DNA from: Myxococcales bacterium
GTDB taxonomy: Bacteria; Myxococcota; Polyangia; Polyangiales; Polyangiaceae
DNA length: 64,000 bases
Direction: 5' to 3'
Assembly (NCBI GenBank): GCA_003151595.1
Contig: PLXW01000047.1
Location: 1-64,000 of the forward strand
Shown here: one piece after another, positions 26,147-35,524 of the stretch
How positions within the stretch are numbered: position 1 is the first letter of the stretch
How the letters are laid out: each line of letters opens with the position of its first letter
Notes under the pieces: model-generated
The model's input: only the letters and a program-made list of their open reading frames with translations
Told to the model about the DNA's origin: nothing
Databases searched by the model: none
Position numbers and translations under genes: made by a program

Positions 26147-27027
26147 ACGTCGCCACGGACCTCCACGGGCACACGCGCTTCAGCGACGGGCGCGCGACCC
26201 CGGAGGAGTACGTCGCGTTTCGGCGCGAGCTCGGCATGCGAGTCATCGCGGTCGCCGATCACGATCTGTTCGCCGGGGTGCGCCGCGCAGCCACGGCCAT
26301 TGCGCAGACCCGCGCGTCGATGCTCCTCGTGCCCGCTGCCGAGATCACCTCGTTCCTGCATTTCGGCTCGGCTGACGCGGAGCAGTTCCACGTGCTGGCG
26401 TACTTTCCGCCTGACGTCTTGCGTGGAGGGAGGCTGGAGGGGACGTGGCTGTATCGACGTGGCTTGCGCGTCCAGGCGGCGTGGCGCGCGTTCGTGCTCG
26501 CATGGCTCGATGGTCTCGACGAAGACGATCGCCACGCCATCGATCCCGAAGGGGCGCTCGCCAAGCTCGCGCCGGTCGACTTTCCGGCGTTGCAGACGAC
26601 GATCGATCTCGTCGTGGCCCGACGACGCCCGCTGTTCGAGCGCTTCCGCGATCATCACGTCGCGTTCTGGGAGCACGGGAGCATGGCGCAGGAGCTGTTC
26701 GGGTGGACGCCCGAGGAGTGCATCGACGCGATTCGCGCCGACGGTGCGATCGACATCGTCGCGCACCCCGCGCGGTACCGCGACAAGGCGCGCACGCGCG
26801 CGGTGATCGAGCTCGCGAGCGGGCTCGAGGTCTACACCTCCCGCCACAAGCCAGAGGTTGCGGCGCAATGGCGCGACCTCGCGGACGCTCGCGGAAAGCT
26901 ATGGACGGCATCGGCGGACGATCATCAGAACGCGCGGTACGTTCGGCCGCCGTGCGGAACGCCCCTGACGACGCTCGAGCGGATCGTCCGCGCGCCGCTC
27001 CCGCTGCAGATGATCCTGGCCGCGTAG
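26143..27027 (+). CDS. PHP-domain phosphoesterase
   Basis: A protein of 294 residues with the metal-binding motifs of the polymerase-and-histidinol-phosphatase fold: DLHGHTRFSDG at the start, VADHDLFAG, VPAAEITSF, a histidine in HVLAYF, DIVAHPARY and ADDHQNA near the end. Members hydrolyse phosphate esters (histidinol phosphate, nucleotides, 5'-nucleotide overhangs). The GTG start overlaps the previous stop (GTGA). No signal peptide, so it is cytoplasmic. Substrate not predictable. Confidence 0.5.
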   Translation: MNVATDLHGHTRFSDGRATPEEYVAFRRELGMRVIAVADHDLFAGVRRAATAIAQTRASMLLVPAAEITSFLHFGSADAEQFHVLAYFPPDVLRGGRLEGTWLYRRGLRVQAAWRAFVLAWLDGLDEDDRHAIDPEGALAKLAPVDFPALQTTIDLVVARRRPLFERFRDHHVAFWEHGSMAQELFGWTPEECIDAIRADGAIDIVAHPARYRDKARTRAVIELASGLEVYTSRHKPEVAAQWRDLADARGKLWTASADDHQNARYVRPPCGTPLTTLERIVRAPLPLQMILAA

Positions 27028-27255
27028 ACGACCCGGCGGTGTCATGACCCGACACTCCCGTGTCGGAGCAAGACACCGAGCCGGCCGCGGACGACCGCTG
27101 GCGCACGACGCCCCTCCACCGCGCTTCGCGAGCACGCCGAAAAAGCCGCGCGGTTCGCACCTCGCCGTGCGAGGCGAGGTGCGCGCGAGTCGCACCGTGG
27201 ATGCCATGCGAGCGACCTCGAGTGAGCGGTACACCGCTTGCGATGGGCTCGTCGC

Positions 27256-28155
27256 ATGAAGAGCTCCCTCCCCTCCCACGCCGCCGTCCTCGTTCCCTTG
27301 GCCATCGTCATCGCGGCCTGCTCGTCAGCGCCCGGCGGGGGTGAAGACGCCGTCTCCAGCTCGGCGGCCATCACGGGATCGACCATCGTGTCTCGAGGCA
27401 TGGAGTGGGTGGACGCGAAGCTCCACTACTGCCAGGCCGCTCACGAAGGCGTCGACTACGACTCGTCGTGCTGGGCGTTCGAGGGGTCCAGTCACCGCTG
27501 CGATCGCGAGAGCAACGCGGCGTGGAACGCCTACCGGTCCGACTGCTCGGGCTTCGTGACCTTCGCGTGGGGCCTCCCCGCGGTCGGCGACGGCGGGTAC
27601 GTCACGTCCGAGTTCGCCCCGTACGGGACCTCGTTCTCACACACGATCGCGGGGAGCGCGCTGCGCCCCGGCGACGCTCTCAACAAGACCCCCGACGAGC
27701 ACATCATCCTCTTCAAGCAGTGGGTGTCGCCGGGCCACTCCGCCATCTTCATGGAGGAGCCGGGGTGCTCGACGTCGGAGCCGTACGCGCACGAGTTCAC
27801 GTCGAACGTGTCCATCAGCGGCACCCACGTATACGTCGACTACGAAGGGGCGACCTTCTACGCGATTCGCTACAACGGCTCGACGGCTAGCGGCGGCAGT
27901 GGTGGCAGCGGCGGCTCGGCTCCGGACGCGTGCAGCAAGGGGAACGGCTTCTGCACCGAGACCCTGCAGTGCGACGGCGGCCACTGGATCATCCGGCAGG
28001 ACGACCCCGCGGCCTGCACGTCCGTCGAGAACGTCGCTGAGCCGTGCAGCGTCGGCGGCGGCTACTGCACCGAGACTCTTCAGTGCGAAGGCGGTCACTG
28101 GGTCCCCCGCAAGGACGATCCGGCCGCGTGCACGTCCGGCCCCGGCGCGGGTTGA
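27256..28155 (+). CDS. NlpC/P60-like lipoprotein with tandem Cys repeats
   Basis: A protein of 299 residues with a lipoprotein signal ending IAACSS. The central domain carries an NlpC/P60-type catalytic cysteine in SDCSGFVTFAWG and a candidate histidine in DEHIILFKQW; such enzymes cut peptidoglycan stem peptides or related amides. A Gly/Ser linker leads to two tandem repeats of about 37 residues, each with GxGxCTETLQCxGGHW and DDPAACTS, which probably form disulfide-bonded binding modules. It stands alone, and is probably a cell-surface or envelope hydrolase. Confidence 0.5.
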   Translation: MKSSLPSHAAVLVPLAIVIAACSSAPGGGEDAVSSSAAITGSTIVSRGMEWVDAKLHYCQAAHEGVDYDSSCWAFEGSSHRCDRESNAAWNAYRSDCSGFVTFAWGLPAVGDGGYVTSEFAPYGTSFSHTIAGSALRPGDALNKTPDEHIILFKQWVSPGHSAIFMEEPGCSTSEPYAHEFTSNVSISGTHVYVDYEGATFYAIRYNGSTASGGSGGSGGSAPDACSKGNGFCTETLQCDGGHWIIRQDDPAACTSVENVAEPCSVGGGYCTETLQCEGGHWVPRKDDPAACTSGPGAG

Positions 28156-28227
28156 CGTCGACGGCTCGCGCACGTTTCGAAGGCTGCACGATGAACCGAA
28201 GGTAGGATCGGGGCGTCACCCACGCCC

Positions 28228-29865
28228 ATGCCTTCGCCGCGCCCCCTCACCTCGCTCGAGCGCGTCGCGCCCTGGATCGCGGGACTGCTCATCGCGCTCC
28301 CGGTCGTCGTCTTTCATTACCCGCCGATGGCCGACGTGCCGATGCACGAGGCAGTCGTCGGCCTCCTTCGGCATTGGGGAGATCCTTCGTACGTCCCCGC
28401 GGGCCTCTACGACCTGAACCTCGGCCTCGGCAACCAGCTCTTCTACTTTCTCATCCTGCCGCTCGCGTACGTCGCTCCCATCGGCGTCGCGACGAAGCTC
28501 GTGGTCGCGATCACTCTCTTCGCGCTTCCACCCGCCACCGCGCGCCTGGCTGATCATCTGAGCGTAACGCGATGGTCGGCGGTGATCATCGCGCCGCTCG
28601 GCCTGGGGTGGCTCTTTTTCTGGGGGCTCCTCTCCAACCTGATGGGCCTCGACGTCTATCTGCTCATGCTCCCCGCGCTCGATCGCCTCAGCGACCGCCC
28701 CACGCCAAAGGAGGTGGCTAAAGTCTGCGCGTGGATGGTCCTGATCCACTTCACCCACGACCTGATGATGCTCGTCGCGGCGGGCACGCTCGTCGTCTTC
28801 GCCGTGAGCACGTGGCGCGGCTGGCGTGAAAACCTCGTGCGCGTTCTCCCCGTGGCGCTCGCCGCGGTGCTCGCCCTGACGACGACCACGCTCGCCACGC
28901 GCCTGCTCAACAAGCGACACGTGAAGCTCCTCGGCTACGGATGGACGGGGATCGATCACAAGCTGCGCGTCATCCCGAGCATCCTCTTCGGCGGCTCCGA
29001 TCGCGGGTCGCGACTCCTGATTCTCTTCGTATGCGCGGTGCCCACGATCCTCTTCGCCGTCGAGCGGTGGAGGACGCGCGACCGCAAGGCGCAGACGGGG
29101 CGCGAGGCCGCGCACCATTTCCGATTCGAGATCGTGGGCGTCCTGCTCGTGCTCGGATACCTCGTCGCGCCGATCAAAGTGAACGCAACCACGCTCGTCT
29201 ATCAGCGCTTCCTGCCGCCCGCGTGGATCCTCCTCACGGTGACGGCCTGCACCCGCGCGCCGCTCGATCGTCCGTGGCGCCTTCCGCGGATGCTCGCGGC
29301 GTTCGTCCCCTTCGCTCCGCTGCTCACGGCGTGGCCGACGTTCGCGGCGAATGGGCGTCTGTACTCGGACCTCGACGCGACGATCACTCACATGGATCGG
29401 AACAGCAGCTACATCGTCGTGGAGCTCGGTCCCGACGGCGACTCCGGGCTCGTCGCGCCTGCGAACACGGTCGGTCACGTCGTCGCCGCGCTCGGCGGGC
29501 GAAGCTTCCACGACTTCACGTCTTCGGAGATCGCGCCCGTGTACCAGCGCCGCGAGGCGCAGTGGATCACCGCCTACGATCGAATGAACGGGACGCCGTA
29601 CGAGATGATGCCGTCGTACGACCTCACTCGCTTTCGCTATGCGCTCCTCCACACGCCCGACGAAGGCATCGCGAACGTCGCCGTCGTCGCACTCGCGCCC
29701 GACGCGCGGATGATCTTCCGCCAGGGGGAATGGACCGTCATGGAGTCCACGCTTCCGCTCGTGCCCATCGACGCGCTGGACGAGCCGACGCCGACGCCCG
29801 CGCCCAAGACGCTACGCGAGCGATGCATCGAGGCCGTCGCGCGGATCCGCAACGCGCGTAGATGA
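28228..29865 (+). CDS. polytopic membrane protein, possibly GT-C-like
   Basis: A protein of 545 residues with about ten membrane helices in the first 370 residues and a soluble C-terminal domain. The first loop contains PPMADVPMHEAVVG, with acidic residues where GT-C glycosyltransferases have their metal/donor motif, and the fold pattern (helices then extracytoplasmic domain) is compatible with a lipid-linked-sugar transferase. That is inference; no family signature is clear. Convergent with the sulfatase-fold gene, seven bases away. Confidence 0.5.
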   Translation: MPSPRPLTSLERVAPWIAGLLIALPVVVFHYPPMADVPMHEAVVGLLRHWGDPSYVPAGLYDLNLGLGNQLFYFLILPLAYVAPIGVATKLVVAITLFALPPATARLADHLSVTRWSAVIIAPLGLGWLFFWGLLSNLMGLDVYLLMLPALDRLSDRPTPKEVAKVCAWMVLIHFTHDLMMLVAAGTLVVFAVSTWRGWRENLVRVLPVALAAVLALTTTTLATRLLNKRHVKLLGYGWTGIDHKLRVIPSILFGGSDRGSRLLILFVCAVPTILFAVERWRTRDRKAQTGREAAHHFRFEIVGVLLVLGYLVAPIKVNATTLVYQRFLPPAWILLTVTACTRAPLDRPWRLPRMLAAFVPFAPLLTAWPTFAANGRLYSDLDATITHMDRNSSYIVVELGPDGDSGLVAPANTVGHVVAALGGRSFHDFTSSEIAPVYQRREAQWITAYDRMNGTPYEMMPSYDLTRFRYALLHTPDEGIANVAVVALAPDARMIFRQGEWTVMESTLPLVPIDALDEPTPTPAPKTLRERCIEAVARIRNARR

Positions 29866-29872
29866 GAGGCCC

Positions 29873-31921
29873 TCAGCGCGCGCCGGGTGCGTCGAGCCAA
29901 TGTTGGTACGCGGATTCCAACGCGTCGCGTTCGGCCGGCGCGCTGCCGTAGACGTTCGCGGTCTCCCCGGGATCGGCTCGCAGATCGAAGAGCACGCGGC
30001 CGCCGTTGGGGACGTCGACGATGAGCTTGTAGCGCTCGCCGACGATTGCGCGCTTGAACTGCGTCTCGTAGCCGACGGTCGCTTCGGTCACGACGGGGAG
30101 CGGGCGCGGATCGAAGAGCCCCCATCCCGGAACGGTCACGCCGGCAACGGCTCCCAGCGTGGGGCCGATCTGCGCCGTCCCGACAGGCTGCTCGACCACG
30201 CGCGGAGCGCAACCGGGGATCCAGACGACGAGCGGAACGTGCGTGCTCTCTTCGAAGAGGTTCGCACCGTGCCCTTCGCGCCCGTGCGCCATGAGCTCCT
30301 CGCCGTGATCGGCTGTGACCACGACGACGGTGCGCTCCAGGAGTCCGTGCTGCTGCATCGCGCCAAGAAGGTTTCCGAGAGCGAGGCCCGTGTACGCGAC
30401 CCCTCGATCGTACGCATCGCTCTCGGTGCGCGGACGGCCGGCCTCGTCGCGATCGAATTTGTAGCGCGCGTGCACGTCGGTGAAGTGCAGCCACGCAAAG
30501 AATGGCGCGTCGGACGCGGTGACGAAATGGACGGCGGCGCGGGCGAGCGCGCCGGAAGTCAGCGTCTCCTTCGTGCCGATCGGCGAGAGGTCCACCCACG
30601 GGTCGTTCAAATGATCGAAGCCGCGGAGCTGAAGAGAGTGCACTTCGAAGGCGTTGAAGGCCGCGGTGCGATAGCCGGCGTCGTGAAAAAGCGACGCGAC
30701 GGTGAACGGCGCGCGGAGGTCGTCGTCTTCGAGGGCGTTGTCGACCAGGTCTGCCAGCGGTCGTGCGGTCAGCATCGCGGCCATCGAGGTCACCGTGAGT
30801 CCGGTCGGCGCGTAGGCGCGCGTGAATATCGTACCGTGGACGGCGAGGTTCGCGAGGGCGGGCATCGCGGCCGCGTTGGCGCGGTCGGCACGAAGCGCGT
30901 CGATCGTGACGAGCAGGACGGAGAGACGCACCGAGGGCAGGTGGCAGTCGCTGGGGACGCTCGCGGCCGGAACGGGTGCGGGGACCGGTGCGTCGCCGCC
31001 GCGGCAATCTTGATCGATGCCGTCGTTCGGAATCTCGCGGACGAGCGGGCCGCGCGTGGGGTCGCCCTCCGCGCAATCGGTCCCGCCGAGCCAAGCGGGC
31101 GCGCTTCCGTCGTGATCGCGATCGAGGGCGTCACGAACGACCTCGGCCAGCGGCGCCGCGAGCGCGCCGTGGTTCCAGAGGAGGAAGCGGGCGTGCTCGC
31201 TCGATGCACCGGGGACGAGCCATACGATCGCGGCGAGCGGGATGACGAGCGCGGTCGCGGCCTCACGAGACGAGCGCGCGCGCGGAAGCACGGCCGACGA
31301 CGCGACGACGGCGAGCGCGATGGCGGCGACACCGACGATGGCGCACGGCGCGACGAGGCTCTCGGGCGCGAGGAGAAGATGGGCCGACGCAACTCCCGCC
31401 ATCGCCGCGGCTCCGAGGGTGATCGCGGCGAGGTTGCGTCGCACGCGCCACGGGATCCGAGAGACGAGCGTCGTGAACCGAGCGCGCGTCGCGTACGCGA
31501 TCGCCGCGACCGCGAAGAGCGCGCCGAGCTCGAGCAGCGTGTGCATCGCACGCATCTGGCGCGGGAATTCCCATGCGACCGCGAACACCTTCTCCAGCGC
31601 GGCGATGGGCAGCATCGACCCCATCGACCACACGAGCGCGAACGCGACCGCTTCCCCGCGACGCGCGAGGGTTCTTTTCACGCGCGCGGCTCCGACGAAC
31701 GCGAGCAGCGTCGTGCATGCCAGGGCCCATCCGCCGAAGAGCGCCATCGTCATGGCCCACGCGATCGCCAGCCCGGGCGTGCTCGACGTCGCCATCGGGA
31801 TCATGGCCGCGACGAAAAGGACTTCGAGCGTCGCTACCGCGAACGCCGCGAGCATGGCCGCACCAACGCCCTCTCTCCAGCGGCGCGAATATGGTCGCCT
31901 AGCGGCTCGCTCGCTCGTCAT
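29873..31921 (-). CDS. membrane sulfatase-fold enzyme with Thr nucleophile and MopE-like motif
   Basis: A protein of 682 residues: six or seven membrane helices (about 20-250), a calcium-type MopE-like element (DRDHDGSAPAW... GGTDC... DGIDQDC, about 270-315), then an alkaline-phosphatase/sulfatase fold with LLVTIDALRAD (metal Asp), TADHGEEL and HGREGHG. At the nucleophile the sulfatase C/S-x-P-S-R signature is replaced by LTVTSM, so no formylglycine can form. A Thr at this point is seen in phosphoethanolamine and glycerol-phosphate transferases (EptA, LtaS), so a head-group phosphotransferase is more likely than a sulfatase. Confidence 0.5.
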   Translation of the reverse strand: MTSERAARRPYSRRWREGVGAAMLAAFAVATLEVLFVAAMIPMATSSTPGLAIAWAMTMALFGGWALACTTLLAFVGAARVKRTLARRGEAVAFALVWSMGSMLPIAALEKVFAVAWEFPRQMRAMHTLLELGALFAVAAIAYATRARFTTLVSRIPWRVRRNLAAITLGAAAMAGVASAHLLLAPESLVAPCAIVGVAAIALAVVASSAVLPRARSSREAATALVIPLAAIVWLVPGASSEHARFLLWNHGALAAPLAEVVRDALDRDHDGSAPAWLGGTDCAEGDPTRGPLVREIPNDGIDQDCRGGDAPVPAPVPAASVPSDCHLPSVRLSVLLVTIDALRADRANAAAMPALANLAVHGTIFTRAYAPTGLTVTSMAAMLTARPLADLVDNALEDDDLRAPFTVASLFHDAGYRTAAFNAFEVHSLQLRGFDHLNDPWVDLSPIGTKETLTSGALARAAVHFVTASDAPFFAWLHFTDVHARYKFDRDEAGRPRTESDAYDRGVAYTGLALGNLLGAMQQHGLLERTVVVVTADHGEELMAHGREGHGANLFEESTHVPLVVWIPGCAPRVVEQPVGTAQIGPTLGAVAGVTVPGWGLFDPRPLPVVTEATVGYETQFKRAIVGERYKLIVDVPNGGRVLFDLRADPGETANVYGSAPAERDALESAYQHWLDAPGAR

Positions 31922-31940
31922 GGACCGCGCAACGTCGCGC

Positions 31941-33194
31941 TCAGGCCAGCGCCGAGCGAAGGTGGCGTCGCGCCGACTCGACGAGCGGCGCCATCTCCTC
32001 GCGCGGAACGTCGTCCGGGCAGAAGTGGAAATCGCAGAAGAGCTTCCCGTGCACCGTAACGGTCCCGCACGCGAGCGACTCCATCACCGGCAGCGCCAGC
32101 AGGATGTGCATCTCGCGGATGCTGCGACCGAGCGGGGTGTCAGGGGCTGCGAACGGCCCGAGGTTGGTCACGCCGAGATCGGGCCAGAGGCGCAACGCGA
32201 TCCACCGCGGCTTGGTGCGCGGCTTGTTCGTCTTCGATCCCTTGGCGAGTCTTTCGTTGGCGAAGGGGGCGCCGCGGGCGATGGCCTGCTCGATGTCGGC
32301 TTTCACCGCGCGCGCGATCTCCCAAAGATCGCCCTGACACGGCACCCACGTCGTGGTGCCTGCGGCGAAGTTGCCAATCTCGTCGGGCGCGGGGGGTTCG
32401 ACGATCTTTCGCAGGTTGATCGGCGAGTGGACAGCGATCCTCTTGCGACCCATCCGCGCCGCGCGTTCTCCGACGGCGAGTGACATTGCGGCCGTCAGCG
32501 CGCCCTGAACCGTCGTGCCGCGCTCGCGGCTCACGGTCCGCAGTCGCGTGGTCTCTTCGGCGGAGAGCTCGATCGTGATCCAGTCGACGTTCGAACGACC
32601 GTGATAACCGCTCGCCAGCCTCGCGTTCCGAACCGGGTCGTGCGGCGCCCCGGCGATCTGTTCGATTAGGTGTCGCGCGAAGTGAAACCACTTCCCACGA
32701 ACCGCGCGGGGGGCGCGCTCGTCGAGCGTTCCCCGATCGGGCACGGGCTCGCTGGGGCGATCGGGATCCTCGAGGCATCGGATCAAGTCGGTCGTGATTT
32801 GAGCCATCGAGAGGCCGTCGCCGATCATGTGCGAGATGCACACGATCAGATCCGCGCCGTGCGCGTCCGCGATCACCGTCAGCCGAATGTACGGCGCCGA
32901 CGGGAACCCCGTTCCCAGCTCGCGCGCACCGATCGCGCGCCAGTCTTCGCGGGTGCGCCGCTCGCGCCATTCGACGGGAATCGGCGCGTCATTCGGGACG
33001 AAGCGCACTTCGTCGCCGGCAACGTCCACGCGCGCTGAGAGCATCCCGTAGCGCACCTGAAGCCACTTCGCCGCGCGCTCGAAGCGCGCGCGATCGATGG
33101 GCACATCAAAGCACGTCGTGAGCGCGATGTTGCACGGCGCCCGCATCGCTTGCAGCCACCACTGTCGCTCCGAGCCGCCGAGCACTCGATTCAT
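31941..33194 (-). CDS. condensation-domain-like acyltransferase (PapA5/WES-DGAT type)
   Basis: A protein of 417 residues related to the chloramphenicol-acetyltransferase/condensation superfamily. The HxxxDG motif is SHMIGDG with catalytic His122 and Asp126; a later element NLGPFAAPDTP corresponds to the DFG-like bridge region. Stand-alone members transfer acyl groups from a thioester to an alcohol (PapA5, wax ester synthases). The frame is open far upstream as a shadow of the P450 gene; ATG 33194 is the plausible start, 63 bases from the divergent P450. It fits a lipid or polyketide ester step in this locus. Confidence 0.5.
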   Translation of the reverse strand: MNRVLGGSERQWWLQAMRAPCNIALTTCFDVPIDRARFERAAKWLQVRYGMLSARVDVAGDEVRFVPNDAPIPVEWRERRTREDWRAIGARELGTGFPSAPYIRLTVIADAHGADLIVCISHMIGDGLSMAQITTDLIRCLEDPDRPSEPVPDRGTLDERAPRAVRGKWFHFARHLIEQIAGAPHDPVRNARLASGYHGRSNVDWITIELSAEETTRLRTVSRERGTTVQGALTAAMSLAVGERAARMGRKRIAVHSPINLRKIVEPPAPDEIGNFAAGTTTWVPCQGDLWEIARAVKADIEQAIARGAPFANERLAKGSKTNKPRTKPRWIALRLWPDLGVTNLGPFAAPDTPLGRSIREMHILLALPVMESLACGTVTVHGKLFCDFHFCPDDVPREEMAPLVESARRHLRSALA

Positions 33195-33257
33195 TGCGCC
33201 GAAGAATAGCCGCAAGACGCGGAGCGCCGGACGGCATTCCGCGCTAGTCTGGCCGCC

Positions 33258-34673
33258 GTGTCGAGAGCGCGTCCATCCACGCTCTCGCGGATGGAGCTGC
33301 TGCGGTTTCTCGCCGAGCGCCGCCGCGATCCCCTGAGTGCGCTCTATCGCCTTCACCGCGCGCACCCGGGTCTCGCGCGCCTCGATACCGGCGCGGGGAC
33401 GTTCTTCATGCTCGTCGAGCCGACGCACCTGCGTCACGTGCTCGTCGACAACGCTCGCAACTATACGAAGGAGTCGCTCCAGAAGCGCTTCGAACCGCTC
33501 GCCGGGCTCGGCCTCTTCACGAACGACGGTGCGCCCTGGGCGCGGCAACGTAAGCTCGTTCAGCCGGCGTTCCAGCGCGATCGACTCGCCGAGTTCTCCG
33601 GCGTCATGCTCGAGAACGCGCGCGCGCTCGCCGATCGCTGGGTCGCGAACGCGACGGCCTCGGGCGAGCCGATCGACATCGCGCAATCGATGGTCGACCT
33701 CACGCTCGACATCGTCGTGGAGACGCTGCTCGGATCGGACGCGGGGCCCTACCGCGAGACGCTGCGGACGTCGTTTGGGACGATGATCGCGGGACTCGAG
33801 GCGCGGTCGTTCGCCGATCGCATCGTCGATCTCGTCCCGATTGCACGGCGCTCGCCGAAGCTTCGCCGCGCGGTGCACGCGCTCCCCATCGGACCCAACC
33901 GCAACTTCGACAAGTCGCTCGCCGAGCTCGACTCCGTCGTCTATCGCCTCATCGAAGACAAGCGCCGCGCTCTCGCCGCAGGCGACACGAGCAAGCGCGA
34001 CGTCGTCTCGCTTCTCCTTCGCGCCCGCGACGACGAGAACACGGGGATGACCGACAAGCAGCTGCGCGACGAGGTCGTCACCGTCTTCCTCGCCGGGCAC
34101 GAGACGTCGGCCTCGGCGCTGGGGTGGACGTTCATGGTGCTGGCGCAACAAGCGGAGGTCGAGCAGCGCGCCGTCGCGGAGATGCGCGCGGTGCTTGGCG
34201 ACGGTGACGCGACGCAGTCCGGAGTCGCCAAGCTCGCGTACACGGCGCGCGCGTTCGACGAGGTGCTCCGGATCTATCCGCCGTTCTGGCGCCTCACGCG
34301 CACCTGCGTCGCCGACGACGTGATCGACGGGTGCCCGATCCCTGCCCGCTCGACGATCGTGATGGTCCCCTACTTCACGCATCGCCTCGAACGCATCTGG
34401 GAAGACTCCGAGCGCTACGATCCCGATCGCTTCCTCCCCGAGCGCGTGGCTGCGCGCGAGCGTCTTGCTTATGTGCCCTGGGGCGCCGGCCCCCGCTCGT
34501 GCATCGGCGAGAGCTTCGCCATGCTCGAGATTCTGATCATTCTCTCGACGGTCCTCCGGCGCGTGAAGCTCACGTTGGTCCCGGGTCAGACGATCGCGTT
34601 CGATCCGCGGTTGTCGCTTCGCTCGAAGCACCCCATATGGATGCGCCCTTCCCTGCGAGCCGAGGCCCGATGA
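33258..34673 (+). CDS. cytochrome P450
   Basis: A protein of 471 residues with the full P450 signature set: I-helix AGHETSA, ExxR (EVLR), and the heme-binding loop WGAGPRSCIGE with the thiolate Cys. The sequence resembles bacterial class members that hydroxylate fatty acids or terpenoids (CYP102/CYP110-like feel), without membrane anchor. The GTG at 33258 opens the frame; ATG 33291 (MELLRF) is an alternative. Its stop overlaps the start of the UbiA-like gene (ATGA), beginning a four-gene coupled operon. Confidence 0.5.
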   Translation: MSRARPSTLSRMELLRFLAERRRDPLSALYRLHRAHPGLARLDTGAGTFFMLVEPTHLRHVLVDNARNYTKESLQKRFEPLAGLGLFTNDGAPWARQRKLVQPAFQRDRLAEFSGVMLENARALADRWVANATASGEPIDIAQSMVDLTLDIVVETLLGSDAGPYRETLRTSFGTMIAGLEARSFADRIVDLVPIARRSPKLRRAVHALPIGPNRNFDKSLAELDSVVYRLIEDKRRALAAGDTSKRDVVSLLLRARDDENTGMTDKQLRDEVVTVFLAGHETSASALGWTFMVLAQQAEVEQRAVAEMRAVLGDGDATQSGVAKLAYTARAFDEVLRIYPPFWRLTRTCVADDVIDGCPIPARSTIVMVPYFTHRLERIWEDSERYDPDRFLPERVAARERLAYVPWGAGPRSCIGESFAMLEILIILSTVLRRVKLTLVPGQTIAFDPRLSLRSKHPIWMRPSLRAEAR

Positions 34674-35524
34674 AACGCTGGATCACCTTCCTCAACGAGC
34701 GCGCGCCGCTCCCCGCCGTCCTCACGATCGGCGCCGGCGTCTCGCTCTCCGCGGTCTACCTCGCGGGGCACTTCGATCCAAACGCCGTGCTCCTGGGCAT
34801 GCTCGCCCAAGCACTCTTCCTCGTGCTTCTGCGCGTGATGGACGAGCGAAAGGATTTCGAGAAGGACAAGGTCGCGCATCCGGAGCGCCCCCTTCCGCGC
34901 GGGCTCGTCACGGTGGCCGAGGTCGATCGGGCGATCGCGATCCTGGCCGTGGCGATGTTCGCCATGGCGGCGATCGTGGGGTGGCGGGTCAACGTCGTCG
35001 CCGGGGGGTTCCTCGCCGTCGGCGCCGTCTACCTGTGGCTCATGTTCAAGGAGTTCTACGTCGGCGAGCGCCTCGCGCAGTTCCCGATGGTCTACGCGCT
35101 CTCGCACCAGATCATCGAGTACCCAATCTACGGATTCGTCGTCGTCCTGGTGCGCCCCGACATGGCGTTCACGCTCCTGATGATCGGCTGGATCGCCATG
35201 AACATAGGCTCGTCGATGACGTTCGAGATCGCACGCAAGCTCGACCCCGCGGCCGCTCCCATCCTGAAGACGTACCTCTCCGTGTATGGCCCGGCGAAGA
35301 CGGCGGTGCTCCTCGCGGTGTTCACGATCCTGGCGGGCGTCGGCTCGTACGCGATCGGGATCCTCCCGCTCACGATCCCGTTCGAGCTCTTTTGCCTGGC
35401 GACGTTGCCGGTGCTGTTCAAGGCGCCGCACAAGCACCAAATCGTCCTCGGCGCGGCCGCGCTCTCGAGCTTCGTGCACGTATGGGCCGTCGCGTTTCAC
35501 GCCTGGCTCGGCTGGCCTCGATGA
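34670..35524 (+). CDS. UbiA-family prenyltransferase-like membrane protein
   Basis: A protein of 284 residues with eight or nine membrane helices. The first Asp-rich motif is DERKDFEKDK followed by HPERPLPRG, as in UbiA prenyltransferases that bind Mg-prenyl diphosphate. The second motif, normally Asp-rich, reads FEIARKLD, which is atypical. The family attaches prenyl chains to aromatic or other acceptors in the membrane. Overlaps by four bases with both neighbours. With the HMG-CoA reductase fusion across the locus it points to isoprenoid chemistry; acceptor unknown. Confidence 0.5.
   Translation: MKRWITFLNERAPLPAVLTIGAGVSLSAVYLAGHFDPNAVLLGMLAQALFLVLLRVMDERKDFEKDKVAHPERPLPRGLVTVAEVDRAIAILAVAMFAMAAIVGWRVNVVAGGFLAVGAVYLWLMFKEFYVGERLAQFPMVYALSHQIIEYPIYGFVVVLVRPDMAFTLLMIGWIAMNIGSSMTFEIARKLDPAAAPILKTYLSVYGPAKTAVLLAVFTILAGVGSYAIGILPLTIPFELFCLATLPVLFKAPHKHQIVLGAAALSSFVHVWAVAFHAWLGWPR

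Noticed and set aside
27049..27066. Hairpin CCGACAC/GTGTCGG after the PHP gene as terminator
   Set aside because: The 7-base stem is perfect but has no T-tract and lies in GC-rich sequence where such stems are common.
31941..34631. An 896-codon frame extending the acyltransferase upstream
   Set aside because: The first half is antisense to the P450 gene and has no motif; the protein-like part starts at the ATG at 33194.
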